This document shows positions 42,613 to 51,281 of a DNA stretch of 64,000 nucleotides, piece after piece. Each line of letters opens with the position of its first letter. Position 1 is the first letter of the stretch. A program made the position numbers and the translations under genes. The notes under the pieces are model-generated. The model did no database searches. It was not told where the DNA came from and worked only from the letters and a program-made list of their open reading frames with translations. The stretch is from an uncultured Mediterraneibacter sp. (GTDB lineage: Bacteria > Bacillota > Clostridia > Lachnospirales > Lachnospiraceae), in contig CAKRDD010000007.1 of NCBI GenBank assembly GCA_934309345.1, positions 77,073 through 141,072 of the forward strand. The letters run 5' to 3'.

Positions 42613-43518
42613 ATGAGCCCGAAGAATGATTTCTCAGACATTTTCGATGACGATTTTGAAGTTACATATGAAGAAGATCCGGAAATCAATTTTCATACTT
42701 CTGAAGATACAGAACAAATAAACAGACCCGGTTCCAGCACGGAGACGATCGTTATGAATCCAGATGATTACAGAAACGCTCTTAATGATTCCGATGACAG
42801 CCAGTTCGAAGAAGTACTTCCTGAATATGACGATGATTATGCAGATGATGATGCAGATTACGAGGATGATTATTATGAGGACGATTATAACACTTCTGAC
42901 AGAAGATCAAATCGCAGCAATCCTTATAATGATTCATATAATAATCCATATAATGATCGTGACTACGACAGACGCTCCTCCGGCAGGAAACGTTCCGTTG
43001 GCGGAGTAAAACTTGCCGCACCGATCAAAAAAGGCGGGAAGGCATTATCAAGGCTCACAAGCACACTGCTTCAGCAGCTTTCTATCGTATTGATCCTGGT
43101 CACAACAGCATTTGTACTCTACAACTTTTACCGTGCGAGCACACCGTACGGAGACATTCAGGAAGCCATCCAGACACAGAAGATTTCTCAGACTCTGGCC
43201 GCTTACTTATGTGTAGCTGCCCTCTTCCTGTTCTTCGAATTCATCTCCCTTCTCTGGTCAATGACACGCGTCCGCGTACGTGACGGAGTCTCCAGCTGGC
43301 GAGAAGATACCGGAAGAGGCCTGTGGTCTTTTATCCTTGTATTTGTGGTTTCCTATGCTGCGTTCCTCTTCAGTCCGTTGATCCCTGATTCACCGGAAGT
43401 GATCTACGGAGTGAAAGGAGCTCTTGATGTATACGGTTCCCTCCACAATGTATTGTTTGGACTGTGTGCCGCCGGAGTCATCTCCTGCCTGATCAGAAAA
43501 TACAAAAGTTCCAATTAG
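42613..43518 (+). CDS. Acidic low-complexity membrane protein, unknown function
   Basis: The 301-residue product has a soluble, Asp/Tyr/Asn-rich N-terminus (about residues 1-120, with runs such as PEYDDDYADDDADYEDDYYE) followed by a basic stretch (GRKRSVGGVKLAAPIKKGGK). Four hydrophobic helices come next, roughly at 151-172, 190-212, 235-255 and 270-292. No family motif is recognised. GTGAGG stands before the ATG. It is monocistronic, on the plus strand, between the ABC-F gene and a bidirectional terminator. The acidic tail facing the cytoplasm is an inference from the positive-inside rule. Confidence 0.8.
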   Translation: MSPKNDFSDIFDDDFEVTYEEDPEINFHTSEDTEQINRPGSSTETIVMNPDDYRNALNDSDDSQFEEVLPEYDDDYADDDADYEDDYYEDDYNTSDRRSNRSNPYNDSYNNPYNDRDYDRRSSGRKRSVGGVKLAAPIKKGGKALSRLTSTLLQQLSIVLILVTTAFVLYNFYRASTPYGDIQEAIQTQKISQTLAAYLCVAALFLFFEFISLLWSMTRVRVRDGVSSWREDTGRGLWSFILVFVVSYAAFLFSPLIPDSPEVIYGVKGALDVYGSLHNVLFGLCAAGVISCLIRKYKSSN

Positions 43519-43538
43519 AACACAATATTCCCTTTACA

Positions 43539-43592
43539 AAAAGTGCACCCGGCAATGAAATCAATTACGAAATCATTGCCGGATGCACTTTT
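43539..43592. terminator. Bidirectional terminator
   Basis: AAAAGTGCA-C-CCGGCAATGA pairs with TCATTGCCGG-A-TGCACTTTT, a 19-base stem with one mismatch, flanked by A/T runs on both sides. It separates the convergent membrane protein and cupin genes. Confidence 0.85.
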
Positions 43593-43627
43593 AAAATTTA
43601 CGCGACACTCTTAAAAAATGCGATGCA

Positions 43628-43963
43628 TTAATCCAAAATGATCAGCGCCATAAATACAAGATCTGTATCCCCTGTATTCGTCAGTCCGTGTCCCATTCCA
43701 TCCGGTGTAAATGTCACATCTCCTGCTTTCACCGGGCGGATACGTCCATTGTCATCATAATTTCCTTCCCCGCGAAGGATATAATATGTCTCACTCTCGT
43801 TGTGATGCTCATGATATCCAAGAGAACATCCCGGCTCCAGTGTAACTTCTGCATACATCTTGCACTTTCCGTTCAGTTCCTTCTCTTCCAGAATGTGCTT
43901 GATGATAACGTGTCCCTTTCCACCAGCCATGTTTTCTTTTCTCTCAACTCTTAATTCACTCAT
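43628..43963 (-). CDS. Cupin domain protein
   Basis: Single-domain cupin of 111 residues. The two cupin motifs are visible: GCSLGYHEHHNESETYYILRG (metal ligands His/His/Glu) and GDVTFTPDGMGHGLTNTG (last His). Such proteins are small sugar-binding, isomerase or regulatory cupins; the substrate is unknown. The ATG at 43961-43963 has GGAGG 9 bases upstream. Confidence 0.9.
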   Translation of the reverse strand: MSELRVERKENMAGGKGHVIIKHILEEKELNGKCKMYAEVTLEPGCSLGYHEHHNESETYYILRGEGNYDDNGRIRPVKAGDVTFTPDGMGHGLTNTGDTDLVFMALIILD

Positions 43964-44030
43964 CTTCAATTCCTCCTAAAACATTTTTATTGTAAAGCTT
44001 ATTTGCTACAATACGTCTTTTATCTGACAT

Positions 44031-45161
44031 TTATTTCATATAGATCAATTCATACTCTCTTGTTCCAAGACCAATCTTCTCTGCATGTGCCAGACAAGTC
44101 TTGTACTCTGAATTCGGTGTTGTATTCTCAAAATGATCATGATGATCGCAAAAATTCTCTTCTTCCATACGATCTGCAAGCTGGCTGTGCGGCAACGGTG
44201 TCGCGCTAAGACAGACATCTGCACATGCCTGATCCAGTGCCAGCGGATCAAAAGATGCAAACATACCAATATTCGGCAGGATCGGTGCATCATTCTCCGG
44301 ATGACAGTCACAGTTCGGCGATACATCAACGATCAGTGAAATATGGAAGTTCGGTCTTCCATCCACAACCGCCTTTGTATACTCTGCCATCTTACAGTTC
44401 AATACCTTTGTTGCCGCACTATCCATAAAAGAAATTGCATCAAAGTTACATGCTCCGATACATCTTCCACAACCAACACAATGTTCAAGATCAATAGACA
44501 TCTTTCTTGCATCAGCATCATAAATCAGACCGTCATTCGCACACTCTCTCAGACAGCTCTTACATCCTCTGCAGGCTTCCTGATCGATCGTCGGCTTACC
44601 AACAGAATGCTGATCCTTCTTACCGGCTCTGGAACCACATCCCATTCCGATATTCTTGATCGTACCACCGAAACCTGTCGTCTCATGCCCTTTAAAATGC
44701 GTCAGACTGATAAATACATCCGCATCCATCACGGCACGTCCGATCTTCGCTTTCTCTATGTACTCTCCTCCCTGTACCGGAACTTCAATATCATCCGTTC
44801 CCTTCAGGCCGTCTCCGATAATCACCGGACATCCGACACTCAACGGTGTAAATCCATTCTCCCATGCACAGTAAAGATGCTCCAGTGCGTTCTTTCTACT
44901 GCCCGGATATAGTGTATTACAATCTGTAAGAAATGGCTTTCCCCCAAGCTCCTTCACGACATCAACAACCGCCTTGGCATAATTCGGACGAAGATAACTG
45001 ATATTCCCCATCTCTCCAAAATGCATCTTGATCGCCACAAATTTATTCTCCATGTCAATCTCACTGATTCCTGCTTTCTTCATCAGACGTTTCAGCTTCG
45101 TTGGAAGACCTTCGCCAAGCTTCGCCCGGAAATCAGTATAATATACCTTTGCTTTTTCCAT
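44031..45161 (-). CDS. DUF362 / 4Fe-4S ferredoxin-domain protein
   Basis: The 376-residue protein has an N-terminal and C-terminal DUF362 domain split around two ferredoxin-type clusters: ACRGCKSCLRECAND and CVGCGRCIGACNFD. Each has CxxCxxCxxxC, predicting two [4Fe-4S] clusters. Conserved SLTHFKGHETTGFGGTIKNI precedes the clusters. DUF362 proteins are common in anaerobes and their reaction is unresolved. I chose the ATG at 45159-45161 because GGGAGGAG lies about 9 bases upstream; a longer frame adds 20 residues of poor quality. Confidence 0.9.
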   Translation of the reverse strand: MEKAKVYYTDFRAKLGEGLPTKLKRLMKKAGISEIDMENKFVAIKMHFGEMGNISYLRPNYAKAVVDVVKELGGKPFLTDCNTLYPGSRKNALEHLYCAWENGFTPLSVGCPVIIGDGLKGTDDIEVPVQGGEYIEKAKIGRAVMDADVFISLTHFKGHETTGFGGTIKNIGMGCGSRAGKKDQHSVGKPTIDQEACRGCKSCLRECANDGLIYDADARKMSIDLEHCVGCGRCIGACNFDAISFMDSAATKVLNCKMAEYTKAVVDGRPNFHISLIVDVSPNCDCHPENDAPILPNIGMFASFDPLALDQACADVCLSATPLPHSQLADRMEEENFCDHHDHFENTTPNSEYKTCLAHAEKIGLGTREYELIYMK

Positions 45162-45265
45162 GATGTAAACTCCTCCCTGTTGTGAATTCTGACAGCTTAA
45201 CCCTGCATTCTTATCATACACTATAAATCAGACTCTTCCAATCATTTTTAGAAAAAATAATAAAG

Positions 45266-45294
45266 TGGACATCCCCTCAACGATACGGTATACT
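45266..45294 (+). promoter_or_regulatory. Promoter of the GHKL sensor kinase gene
   Basis: TGGACA (45266-45271), 17-base spacer, TATACT (45289-45294). Confidence 0.65.
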
Positions 45295-45355
45295 CAAATT
45301 ATCAACTCCGAACTCAGCAGCAGTTCGATCACTCTGAAGGAGATGTAATGATACA

Positions 45356-46627
45356 ATGAATCATCTGGCTGTGACCTCAACACTCACTGTCGTAGCGCAT
45401 ATCATCTGGTTTGCTTCTATGACAGAACGAAAATATCCGATCAAAAAAACGGTTCTGCTCTATGGACTTTACGCTATATTCTTTACTGTATGGGCTATAC
45501 TTGCATATTCCCTGCTTGGCAAAGATTCTCCGTATGTGATTCCATTTTCATTTGTAGGAACCATCCTGCCTGCCATTCTACTTTTCCTATATACTTCATC
45601 TGATAGTTTCAGTAAAAAAATTTTTTTGATCCTTACTTACGCAAATTTGTTCTGCATCATCATTTGCCTTTCTATTTTGATCTGCGATGGATTATTTCCG
45701 GATTTATCCATTGTAAAACAGATGTATATACGAAGCCTGGTACGAATACTGTTGAATGTTCCTGCAGTCCTGCTGTATCTGTGGTTTGCTCGCCCTTATA
45801 TGCGTACAGTGCCCGGGGACAGGAAACGGACCTGGTACTCTATTTCCCTCGTGTCCTTTCTGTTTTTAACAGTGTTTGCAACGCTTATCAACTTTCTCAT
45901 GCGTGATGGTCATACCATTGAACAGATGATCCTGTTTATCACAACCATGATGATTTATTGTGCAGTACTGTGGATTGTATTTGGCACGATCCAACACCTG
46001 AGTACCGAAGTGAAGATGGAACTGATCACTCAGAATGTACAATACCTGCAGGGACAGCTTGCCATGGCCAAAGAACATGCATCAACCGCCAAAGCCATGC
46101 GCCATGATTTTCGACATCATATGCAAAATATTGATCTGCTTCTGAAACAACAGAAGCCCCAGGAAGCAATACATTATATAGAAGAATTTATCCAAAGCCT
46201 GGACGCGGCAAGTCAGATTGAGTTTTGCCCACATATTACAGTCAACGCTATTTTAAACAACTTTCATAATCAAGCACAGAAAGAAGGCATTCCGATCTCT
46301 ATAACTGCCGACACACCGGAGCATATAACAATTGCAGATATGGATTTTGTTGCGATCCTTTCAAATCTTCTGGAAAATGCAGTAAACGGATGTATCGAAT
46401 GCGGTTCCCGGGATAAGATCACAGTAAATCTCCGTATGAAAAAGGAAAAACTTGTGATTGTGTGCAGTAATCCTTGTAAAAAGGATCTTATAATCGAAGA
46501 TGATATCATCAAGCCAAAAGGAACAGGGATAGAAAGTATCCTGATGGCTATTGATAAATACGATGGAAATATCCGTTATCAGATGGAAAACGGTATTCTG
46601 ACAGCATGCGTCATCCTTAACTGCTGA
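45356..46627 (+). CDS. Orphan GHKL-type sensor histidine kinase
   Basis: AgrC/CitA-like sensor of 423 residues. Residues 1-205 hold about six hydrophobic helices; then a dimerisation helix with KAMRHDFRHHMQNIDLLL (the phospho-accepting His lies in RHDFRHH), and a GHKL ATPase domain with FVAILSNLLENAVNGC (N box) and KGTGIESILMAIDKYDG (G box). No response regulator is adjacent on either side. AAGGAG lies 14 bases upstream of the ATG, and a 3-codon reading frame ATG-ATA-CAA-TGA between them overlaps the start by ATGA. Confidence 0.9.
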   Translation: MNHLAVTSTLTVVAHIIWFASMTERKYPIKKTVLLYGLYAIFFTVWAILAYSLLGKDSPYVIPFSFVGTILPAILLFLYTSSDSFSKKIFLILTYANLFCIIICLSILICDGLFPDLSIVKQMYIRSLVRILLNVPAVLLYLWFARPYMRTVPGDRKRTWYSISLVSFLFLTVFATLINFLMRDGHTIEQMILFITTMMIYCAVLWIVFGTIQHLSTEVKMELITQNVQYLQGQLAMAKEHASTAKAMRHDFRHHMQNIDLLLKQQKPQEAIHYIEEFIQSLDAASQIEFCPHITVNAILNNFHNQAQKEGIPISITADTPEHITIADMDFVAILSNLLENAVNGCIECGSRDKITVNLRMKKEKLVIVCSNPCKKDLIIEDDIIKPKGTGIESILMAIDKYDGNIRYQMENGILTACVILNC

Positions 46628-46658
46628 TCTTTGCAGAAAAATCAGATCACTATTTCAC

Positions 46659-46711
46659 GCAGAAAAAACACGGTTTCACGAAAGGAACGCGTTTTTTCTG
46701 CATTTTTCTTT
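46659..46711 (+). terminator. Terminator of the sensor kinase gene
   Basis: GCAGAAAAAAC pairs perfectly with GTTTTTTCTGC (46691-46701), followed by ATTTTTCTTTT. Confidence 0.85.
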
Positions 46712-46789
46712 TATACTTACACATAATAAAACATTCTCTGGATCGTTAATTATTGTGACCCAAATTTATGAAGAAAGGATCTGATTTAA

Positions 46790-47392
46790 ATGATGAACTC
46801 AAATGTACAGGCTGCTATGCCAAAATTCGCCGGATTGTCCCATGTATGTATTTTCGTGGACGATATGATGGAGGCGGTTGACTATTACAAGAAACTGTTG
46901 GGCGTTGTACCGGATCATTACCTGTCCCACTGGAGAAACGAAGGTTTCTTTAAAGCCGGCGGATTTGTCAAAGAAGCTGCCGACGGCGATGTCTCTATCG
47001 CTTTTGTAAATGTACCGGGCACAAAACTGACACTGGAACTCATGCAGTACCATTCACCGAAAGGACGAAAAGAACCTGTCTTCTTCGCTGCCAACGATGT
47101 CAGCGGTGCACGTCATGTAGCACTGAAAATCACGAACATCGACGAAGCATTTTTACATATTAAATCCATGCCGGATACACGACTGATCAATGAGACGGAC
47201 GATTATCAGGTATTCCAGATCAGCGAGACCTATCCAAATGAAGTTCATTTCTTCGATCAGGATATGAAAGAAATGGATGAAAGGAAACAACAGACAGCTA
47301 AAATTCTCAGTGAAGTGCGCTATTTCTACTTTATTGACAAATACGGTCTCCAATGGGAATTCGAGCAGGGACATACTGATATTGGTGATTAA
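46790..47392 (+). CDS. VOC-superfamily (glyoxalase-fold) protein
   Basis: The 200-residue protein opens with LSHVCIFVDDMMEAVDYYKK, the typical first beta-alpha-beta unit of the vicinal oxygen chelate fold. A second half follows with HVALKITNIDEAFLHIKSMP and YFIDKYGLQWEFEQG (metal-ligand Glu). The substrate is unknown. AAAGGATCTG precedes the ATG. It is flanked by terminators on both sides and so is a single-gene unit. Confidence 0.88.
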   Translation: MMNSNVQAAMPKFAGLSHVCIFVDDMMEAVDYYKKLLGVVPDHYLSHWRNEGFFKAGGFVKEAADGDVSIAFVNVPGTKLTLELMQYHSPKGRKEPVFFAANDVSGARHVALKITNIDEAFLHIKSMPDTRLINETDDYQVFQISETYPNEVHFFDQDMKEMDERKQQTAKILSEVRYFYFIDKYGLQWEFEQGHTDIGD

Positions 47393-47401
47393 GTAAAAAT
47401 G

Positions 47402-47458
47402 AAACAGGAGTCGGTTTGCGTTACCCGTGTTGTACGCAGCGACTCCTGTTTTTTTGTT
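47402..47458 (+). terminator. Terminator of the VOC gene
   Basis: AAACAGGAGTCG pairs with CGACTCCTGTTT (47440-47451), with an inner TGCGT/ACGCA extension, followed by TTTTTG. Confidence 0.9.
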
Positions 47459-47574
47459 TATCTTATTATTTTTTCTTTACCAGGCAACGCTTTTTATAGA
47501 ATGCAAACTTATAGATTATAACTCCAACTCTTTCAATAGCTTTTCCTGATATTCCTTCTTTTCTCTCCCATAGT

Positions 47575-48090
47575 TCACAGCACCAGTTCATATAATTTGA
47601 ACGTCATCTCCCCGACCACCTCATAATAAAGCGTCTTGGTCTGGATATATCGAAAGCCCAGTTTCTGATACAACTTTTCGGCCGTTGTGTTGTTCTCGAT
47701 CACATCAAGTCGCAATGCCTTCTTGCCATCTTTTCTTCCCTGTTCGATTACATTCTCTACTAATCTCCGCGCCAGTCCTTTTCCACGATGATCCGGATGA
47801 ACTGCCAAAACATGAAGAACAATTACCTCATCCGAATCAATCTGCCACGGCGCATCTGAATAGCCATCGACCTTTTCATCGTTTGCTATGACACACGCTG
47901 CGATTTCCTCATCTTCTGACAGCACATACAGTTGTCCTGTATTAATGCTGTCCTGTATCATCTCATCCGATGGGTGGATACCTTTCTTCCAATGCGGGAA
48001 TGACGGATCATCCTGCTCCTGATCAATCAAGTTCCAGTACAGGGATCTTATTTTGTAAAAATCTTCTTTTTCTGCCTTACGGAATATCAT
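47575..48090 (-). CDS. GNAT-family N-acetyltransferase
   Basis: The 171-residue protein starts MIFRKAEKEDFYKIRSLYWN and has the acetyl-CoA binding motif VHPDHRGKGLARRLVENVIE, with the C-terminal ENNTTAEKLYQKLGFRYIQ that is nearly diagnostic of GNAT enzymes. The substrate is unknown. The ATG at 48088-48090 has GAGGTGGG upstream. It lies 13 bases after the second VOC gene, so the two are likely cotranscribed. Confidence 0.9.
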   Translation of the reverse strand: MIFRKAEKEDFYKIRSLYWNLIDQEQDDPSFPHWKKGIHPSDEMIQDSINTGQLYVLSEDEEIAACVIANDEKVDGYSDAPWQIDSDEVIVLHVLAVHPDHRGKGLARRLVENVIEQGRKDGKKALRLDVIENNTTAEKLYQKLGFRYIQTKTLYYEVVGEMTFKLYELVL

Positions 48091-48103
48091 TTTGCCCACC
48101 TCT

Positions 48104-48487
48104 TTACTCATGCAGTTCCAGCGGCAGTCCGTCCGGGTCATGGAAGAAAGTCATCTTCTTTCCTGTATAATCGTCAACCCGAATTGGCTCACATTCAATA
48201 CCGACTTCTGCCAACTCATTCACCGTCTGCTCCACGCTATCAACGCAGAACGCAAGATGACGCAGACCACAGGCCTCCGGCCGGTTTACACGCTTCGGAG
48301 GATTTTCCTCAGCGAAAATCTCCAGTTCCGTGTGTTCATTAACACGCAGATCCAGTTTCCAGTCCTTGCGCTCCGGGCGATAATTTTCTCTGATGACAGA
48401 GAAACCCAGCTTATTCACATAGAAATCCTTAGCTGCTTCGTAGTCAGATACGATGATTGCAATATGATGTATTTTTGATAAATTCAT
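48104..48487 (-). CDS. VOC-superfamily protein (GloA/SMU1112c type)
   Basis: The 127-residue protein starts MNLSKIHHIAIIVSDYEAAK and continues DFYVNKLGFSVIRENYRPER, with HTELEIFAE, CGLRHLAFCVDSVEQTVNEL and MTFFHDPDGLPLELHE; the metal-ligand pattern H, E, H, E of glyoxalase-fold proteins is complete. GGAGCGTGAG precedes the ATG at 48485-48487. The upstream sequence in another frame looks like the end of a broken gene. Confidence 0.9.
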   Translation of the reverse strand: MNLSKIHHIAIIVSDYEAAKDFYVNKLGFSVIRENYRPERKDWKLDLRVNEHTELEIFAEENPPKRVNRPEACGLRHLAFCVDSVEQTVNELAEVGIECEPIRVDDYTGKKMTFFHDPDGLPLELHE

Positions 48488-48593
48488 TTTTCTCACGCTC
48501 CATGTCACATTCCGTTTCACCAATAATGGCATACTGTTCTTCGATGCTCTCGATATAGAAGTAGGTGTTAATTCCAAGTCTTTCGCAGCCTTG
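48444..48593 (-). pseudogene. C-terminal fragment of an unidentified gene
   Basis: In a frame different from the VOC gene the minus strand reads CERLGINTYFYIESIEEQYA then IIGETECDMEREKNEF and on to a TGA at 48444-48446. It has clean coding character but no start, and upstream it runs into the IS200/IS605-type transposon end. It looks like the surviving 3' end of a gene cut by that element. No family recognised. Confidence 0.35.
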
Positions 48594-48629
48594 GAGTCAT
48601 GTTTCTTAATAAATAGTAACTAGTGACAT

Positions 48630-48667
48630 GCTCCCACCACTTAAATCACTGATTTTGAAGTGGGAGC
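48630..48667 (-). mobile_element. IS200/IS605-type right end hairpin
   Basis: GCTCCCACTT pairs with AAGTGG-T-GGGAGC on the minus strand, just beyond the 3' end of the TnpB remnant. Such a subterminal hairpin is typical of IS605-family right ends and forms the end of the TnpB guide (omega) RNA. The segment 48668-48785 also contains small GC-rich hairpins and would be the rest of that RNA. Confidence 0.6.
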
Positions 48668-48785
48668 TTCTTGCTCAATGGCTCTACTGAGCCAAGTATC
48701 TACAAGCTATCCTCGCGTGCCCCGCGATTCTTTTGCCCGGACACGGGCATATTTTTTTATTATCAACTTGTCCGGATACGGACAT

Positions 48786-49046
48786 TTATGCTGTCAACAT
48801 CCTTCTTGCCTCTTCACGGATGTTGATTGCTGCATTACGATCTCTGTCCATCTCATTCCCACACGGACAGCGATAGACTCTTTCGGATAATTTGAGCTCT
48901 TTCTTTATCCTTCCACATTGACAGCATTTTTTACTGGAAGGAAAGAAACGGTCTACCTTTACCATTTTCTTTCCTTTCCACACCAATTTATAGTCTAACA
49001 TTTCCCTGAACATTCCGTATCCATTATCATGTACGCTTTTTCCGAA
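48786..49046 (-). pseudogene. TnpB (IS200/IS605 OrfB) C-terminal remnant
   Basis: About 87 codons matching the end of TnpB: YGMFREMLDYKLVWKGKKMV then KVDRFFPSSKKCCQCGRIKK, a four-cysteine zinc ribbon (CCQCG ... YRCPCG), and the final RuvC motif MDRDRNAAINI. The N-terminal two thirds of the protein, with the first RuvC motifs, are missing. Upstream (to 49202) the frame hits stops within a few codons, so the element is dead. Confidence 0.85.
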
Positions 49047-49202
49047 ATGCAGGCATTAAGCATCTGATTATACAAAAAACGACAACAGCCAAATGTTTTG
49101 CCAAGAAATATCTTCTGTTATTCTGTCGGATAAATTTGGAAACGATATGCTATGTTCAATACTTCCTACCTGCAGAGGAAGGAGAATTCTTGCTATATTA
49201 TG

Positions 49203-49409
49203 TTAAACGACCTCATCTTCTAGCATTTCTCTTAATCCTTCCAATAAACGTTGTGCTGTCACCTTTCCCATAACAATTGTTGCCACTTCATCCATTATTA
49301 CACCATCATTATCATCAGTAAAATCAGGACTACGTTGTAACAATTTAATTATCAACTCATCTTTTTCAGAATCCATAGCACATGAAAATCCGTTTACATA
49401 TTGTAACAT
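49203..49409 (-). CDS. Small acidic protein, third gene of toxin-antitoxin cassette
   Basis: A 68-residue protein (MLQYVNGFSCAMDSEKDELI, then a C-terminal helix VTAQRLLEGLREMLEDE). No family recognised. GAGAGG stands upstream of the ATG, and it follows the XRE gene by 15 bases in the same direction, so it is probably cotranscribed with the toxin and antitoxin. It may be a modulator of the cassette or an unrelated passenger. Confidence 0.6.
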   Translation of the reverse strand: MLQYVNGFSCAMDSEKDELIIKLLQRSPDFTDDNDGVIMDEVATIVMGKVTAQRLLEGLREMLEDEVV

Positions 49410-49424
49410 CTTATTTACCTCTCT

Positions 49425-49892
49425 TTACATTTCTTGCAACTCAAAATTATTTATTATCTTTATTGTATTATTATCTAGATGATTTCTTTTAGAATTAAAT
49501 TGAAGAATATTACTTTTACTAAATTTTTTATCATCATCCCTAGCAAATATATATTCCTTCTTCTGCTCTATATAGCATTCCTTTGATTTCTTAACTGGAG
49601 GTTTCAAATTAATATATAATTCTAACTCTAATTTCTCTGCAATTTTTGAAAGTGCCTTAATTGAGAAATTATAATCTCCACCTTCCCATCTTGATACCAT
49701 TCCCTGACTAACTCCAAGATATCCTGCAAATTCTTTCTGCGACATTTTCAATTCCATTCTACGCTTAACAATAGATGCTGAAATCTTACCCAAATATCTC
49801 GATGCATTAATATCAGCAATTGAAATATTATCCTCAAACATAGCTAATAAATCCTCTAATGAAGTGCTATTTTCCTTATTTTTTTTCTCCAT
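49425..49892 (-). CDS. XRE-family antitoxin (HigA-like)
   Basis: The 155-residue protein has a helix-turn-helix at about residues 35-90 (RRMELKMSQKEFAGYLGVSQ then GMVSRWEGGDYNFSIKAL). An acidic N-terminus precedes it and a Lys-rich C-terminus follows. The pairing with an upstream RelE/HigB-like gene is the reversed toxin-first order of higBA systems. GGGAG lies about 10 bases before the chosen ATG at 49890-49892; the gap to the toxin gene is 19 bases. Confidence 0.8.
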   Translation of the reverse strand: MEKKNKENSTSLEDLLAMFEDNISIADINASRYLGKISASIVKRRMELKMSQKEFAGYLGVSQGMVSRWEGGDYNFSIKALSKIAEKLELELYINLKPPVKKSKECYIEQKKEYIFARDDDKKFSKSNILQFNSKRNHLDNNTIKIINNFELQEM

Positions 49893-49911
49893 ACTATAAA
49901 TTCTCCCTTTT

Positions 49912-50319
49912 CTAGACTTCCTCAAATCTACTGTCCAAAACCTTCTTATATTGAGTATAATCTGTTTTTTTCTTTCCTGCACGTTCATAGAATGCTACTA
50001 AAAATTTAGGTGTATCTTTTTCGTCAAATGCCATCAATAATCTAAAGTTAAAATTTTTTCCCGATAAATGCAATGAATAATAATCTCTATTTTGATTCTT
50101 TATTATTTCATTACTATCTGCTTTACATACATTTGTTCCCAGTTCCTTTAAAAAATTTAATTGTTTTATTAATAATGTGAAAATTTCTTTTTCATTACCC
50201 GTAGCATTTTTAAGCAGTACTTGAAACTCATTCATAAACTTGGGATGAAAAACATATCCCCTTTCCGAACATTCTTCCAAATTTTTAACCAGTTCCGCTA
50301 ATACCTGTTTCTTATTCAT
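49912..50319 (-). CDS. RelE/HigB-like toxin (Gp49 family)
   Basis: The 135-residue protein resembles phage Gp49/HigB-type mRNA interferases: a helical N-terminus (LLIKQLNFLKELGTNVCK), then KNQNRDYYSLHLSGKNFNFR and LLMAFDEKDTPKFLVAFYER with the Lys/Arg-rich end AGKKKTDYTQYKKVL. No strong Shine-Dalgarno is seen before the ATG, which would keep toxin output low. The promoter in front carries a perfect inverted repeat. Confidence 0.75.
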   Translation of the reverse strand: MNKKQVLAELVKNLEECSERGYVFHPKFMNEFQVLLKNATGNEKEIFTLLIKQLNFLKELGTNVCKADSNEIIKNQNRDYYSLHLSGKNFNFRLLMAFDEKDTPKFLVAFYERAGKKKTDYTQYKKVLDSRFEEV

Positions 50320-50339
50320 ATAAATATTCTGATTTGTTA

Positions 50340-50368
50340 ATTATATTACTTATATGTAATATAATCAA
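50340..50368 (-). promoter_or_regulatory. Promoter and operator of the HigBA-like cassette
   Basis: Minus-strand TTGATT (50363-50368), 17-base spacer, TATAAT (50340-50345). A perfect 10-base inverted repeat ATTATATTAC / GTAATATAAT (50340-50365) covers the -10 box and spacer, the expected place for antitoxin autorepression. Confidence 0.65.
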
Positions 50369-50520
50369 GTCATTTCCTTCCTAATTATTTATCTAGATTT
50401 TTATGTGAATCTCACACGATTAAAATCTTATGCTTCCCATCCACTTAAAACAACAAGACTAACTATCAATTGTGACCTGGTTTCCACATATAGATAGTCC
50501 GTCGCTTTCACATCTCATTT

Positions 50521-50567
50521 CATCATTTCTTCGTTTATACGTATTATATAGGTAAATTTTTTATGAA
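50521..50567. repeat. 47-bp direct repeat, copy 1
   Basis: Matches 52798-52844 at 42 of 47 positions in the same orientation. It lies 24 bases beyond the PIN-like gene, while copy 2 contains the end of another XRE gene. The two copies bracket the XRE/ImmA-IrrE/PIN cassette. The rest of 50369-50591 shows no gene. Confidence 0.7.
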
Positions 50568-50591
50568 TTGTCATTTTTCTGCCCTTGAACC

Positions 50592-51281
50592 TTAATCATA
50601 CAGACAATCCATTGCCTGTATGAAATCACCCCAGTTTGGATTTTCCTTCTTTTCTCTCGGAGTTAAGTAATACTCATATTTATAGAGAAGCCACAATCCA
50701 TCTTTGGGATATCTGTCTGTGCAATATAAGTAGTATATCACATCAAACATTTCCAGTAGTTCCATATCATCTAAGCCCGTCTGCAATTTGTCTGCATCTC
50801 GGATGAGTCTCCTTGGGAGAGTATCGTTTGCTGCAAAATACAAAAATTTTTTTACTGCCATAAAAGACAAGGATTTGACTTCGCCGCGATCCTTTGCATT
50901 ATCCAGTTCCGGCACATATTGAGAATACTCTGCCAGCCTTGAAATATAGGTTTCCATCAAAGAGTTTTCAATAATGGTCAGATCCGTATCCGAATACACT
51001 CGTAGCTTGGATGGATTCTCAGATTGCTTTGCATCAGCATATTCTTTCACTTCACTGACCACAAGTTCATTATAAACAGCTTCGTGAACTGCCAGATTGG
51101 AAAATTCCTCAAAAATCGGATCAAGTCATATTTCACTGAACTTAGAAAAAGGGATTGGTCTGACTTTCAGTCCACTTCTGTCTGGTGGTATAAAAAAGTT
51201 GGCATCTAAAAATATAATTTGCGTAGGATCAACGAACAGACTTTCTAAGGCTTTGTTTTTATTTTTCGTATCAACTTTCAT
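50592..51281 (-). pseudogene. PIN-like protein with in-frame TGA at codon 52
   Basis: From the ATG at 51279-51281 the frame reads MKVDTKNKNKALESLFVDPT then QIIFLDANFFIPPDRSGLKV and FSEI, meets TGA (51126-51128), and continues LDPIFEEFSNLAVHEAVYNE for 178 more codons to a TAA at 50592. LDANFFIPP with the following acidic residues resembles the first strand of PIN-like nucleases (DUF4411-type, tentative). The start overlaps the end of the ImmA/IrrE gene by 11 bases. One TGG-to-TGA change would explain the stop. Without it the protein is 229 residues; translation of only the second part would need an internal start. Confidence 0.7.

Noticed and set aside
47452..47574. Short minus-strand frame ending YQEKLLKELEL after the GNAT gene
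   Set aside because: Only about 20 codons before a stop on either side and no start; too little to call a gene remnant.
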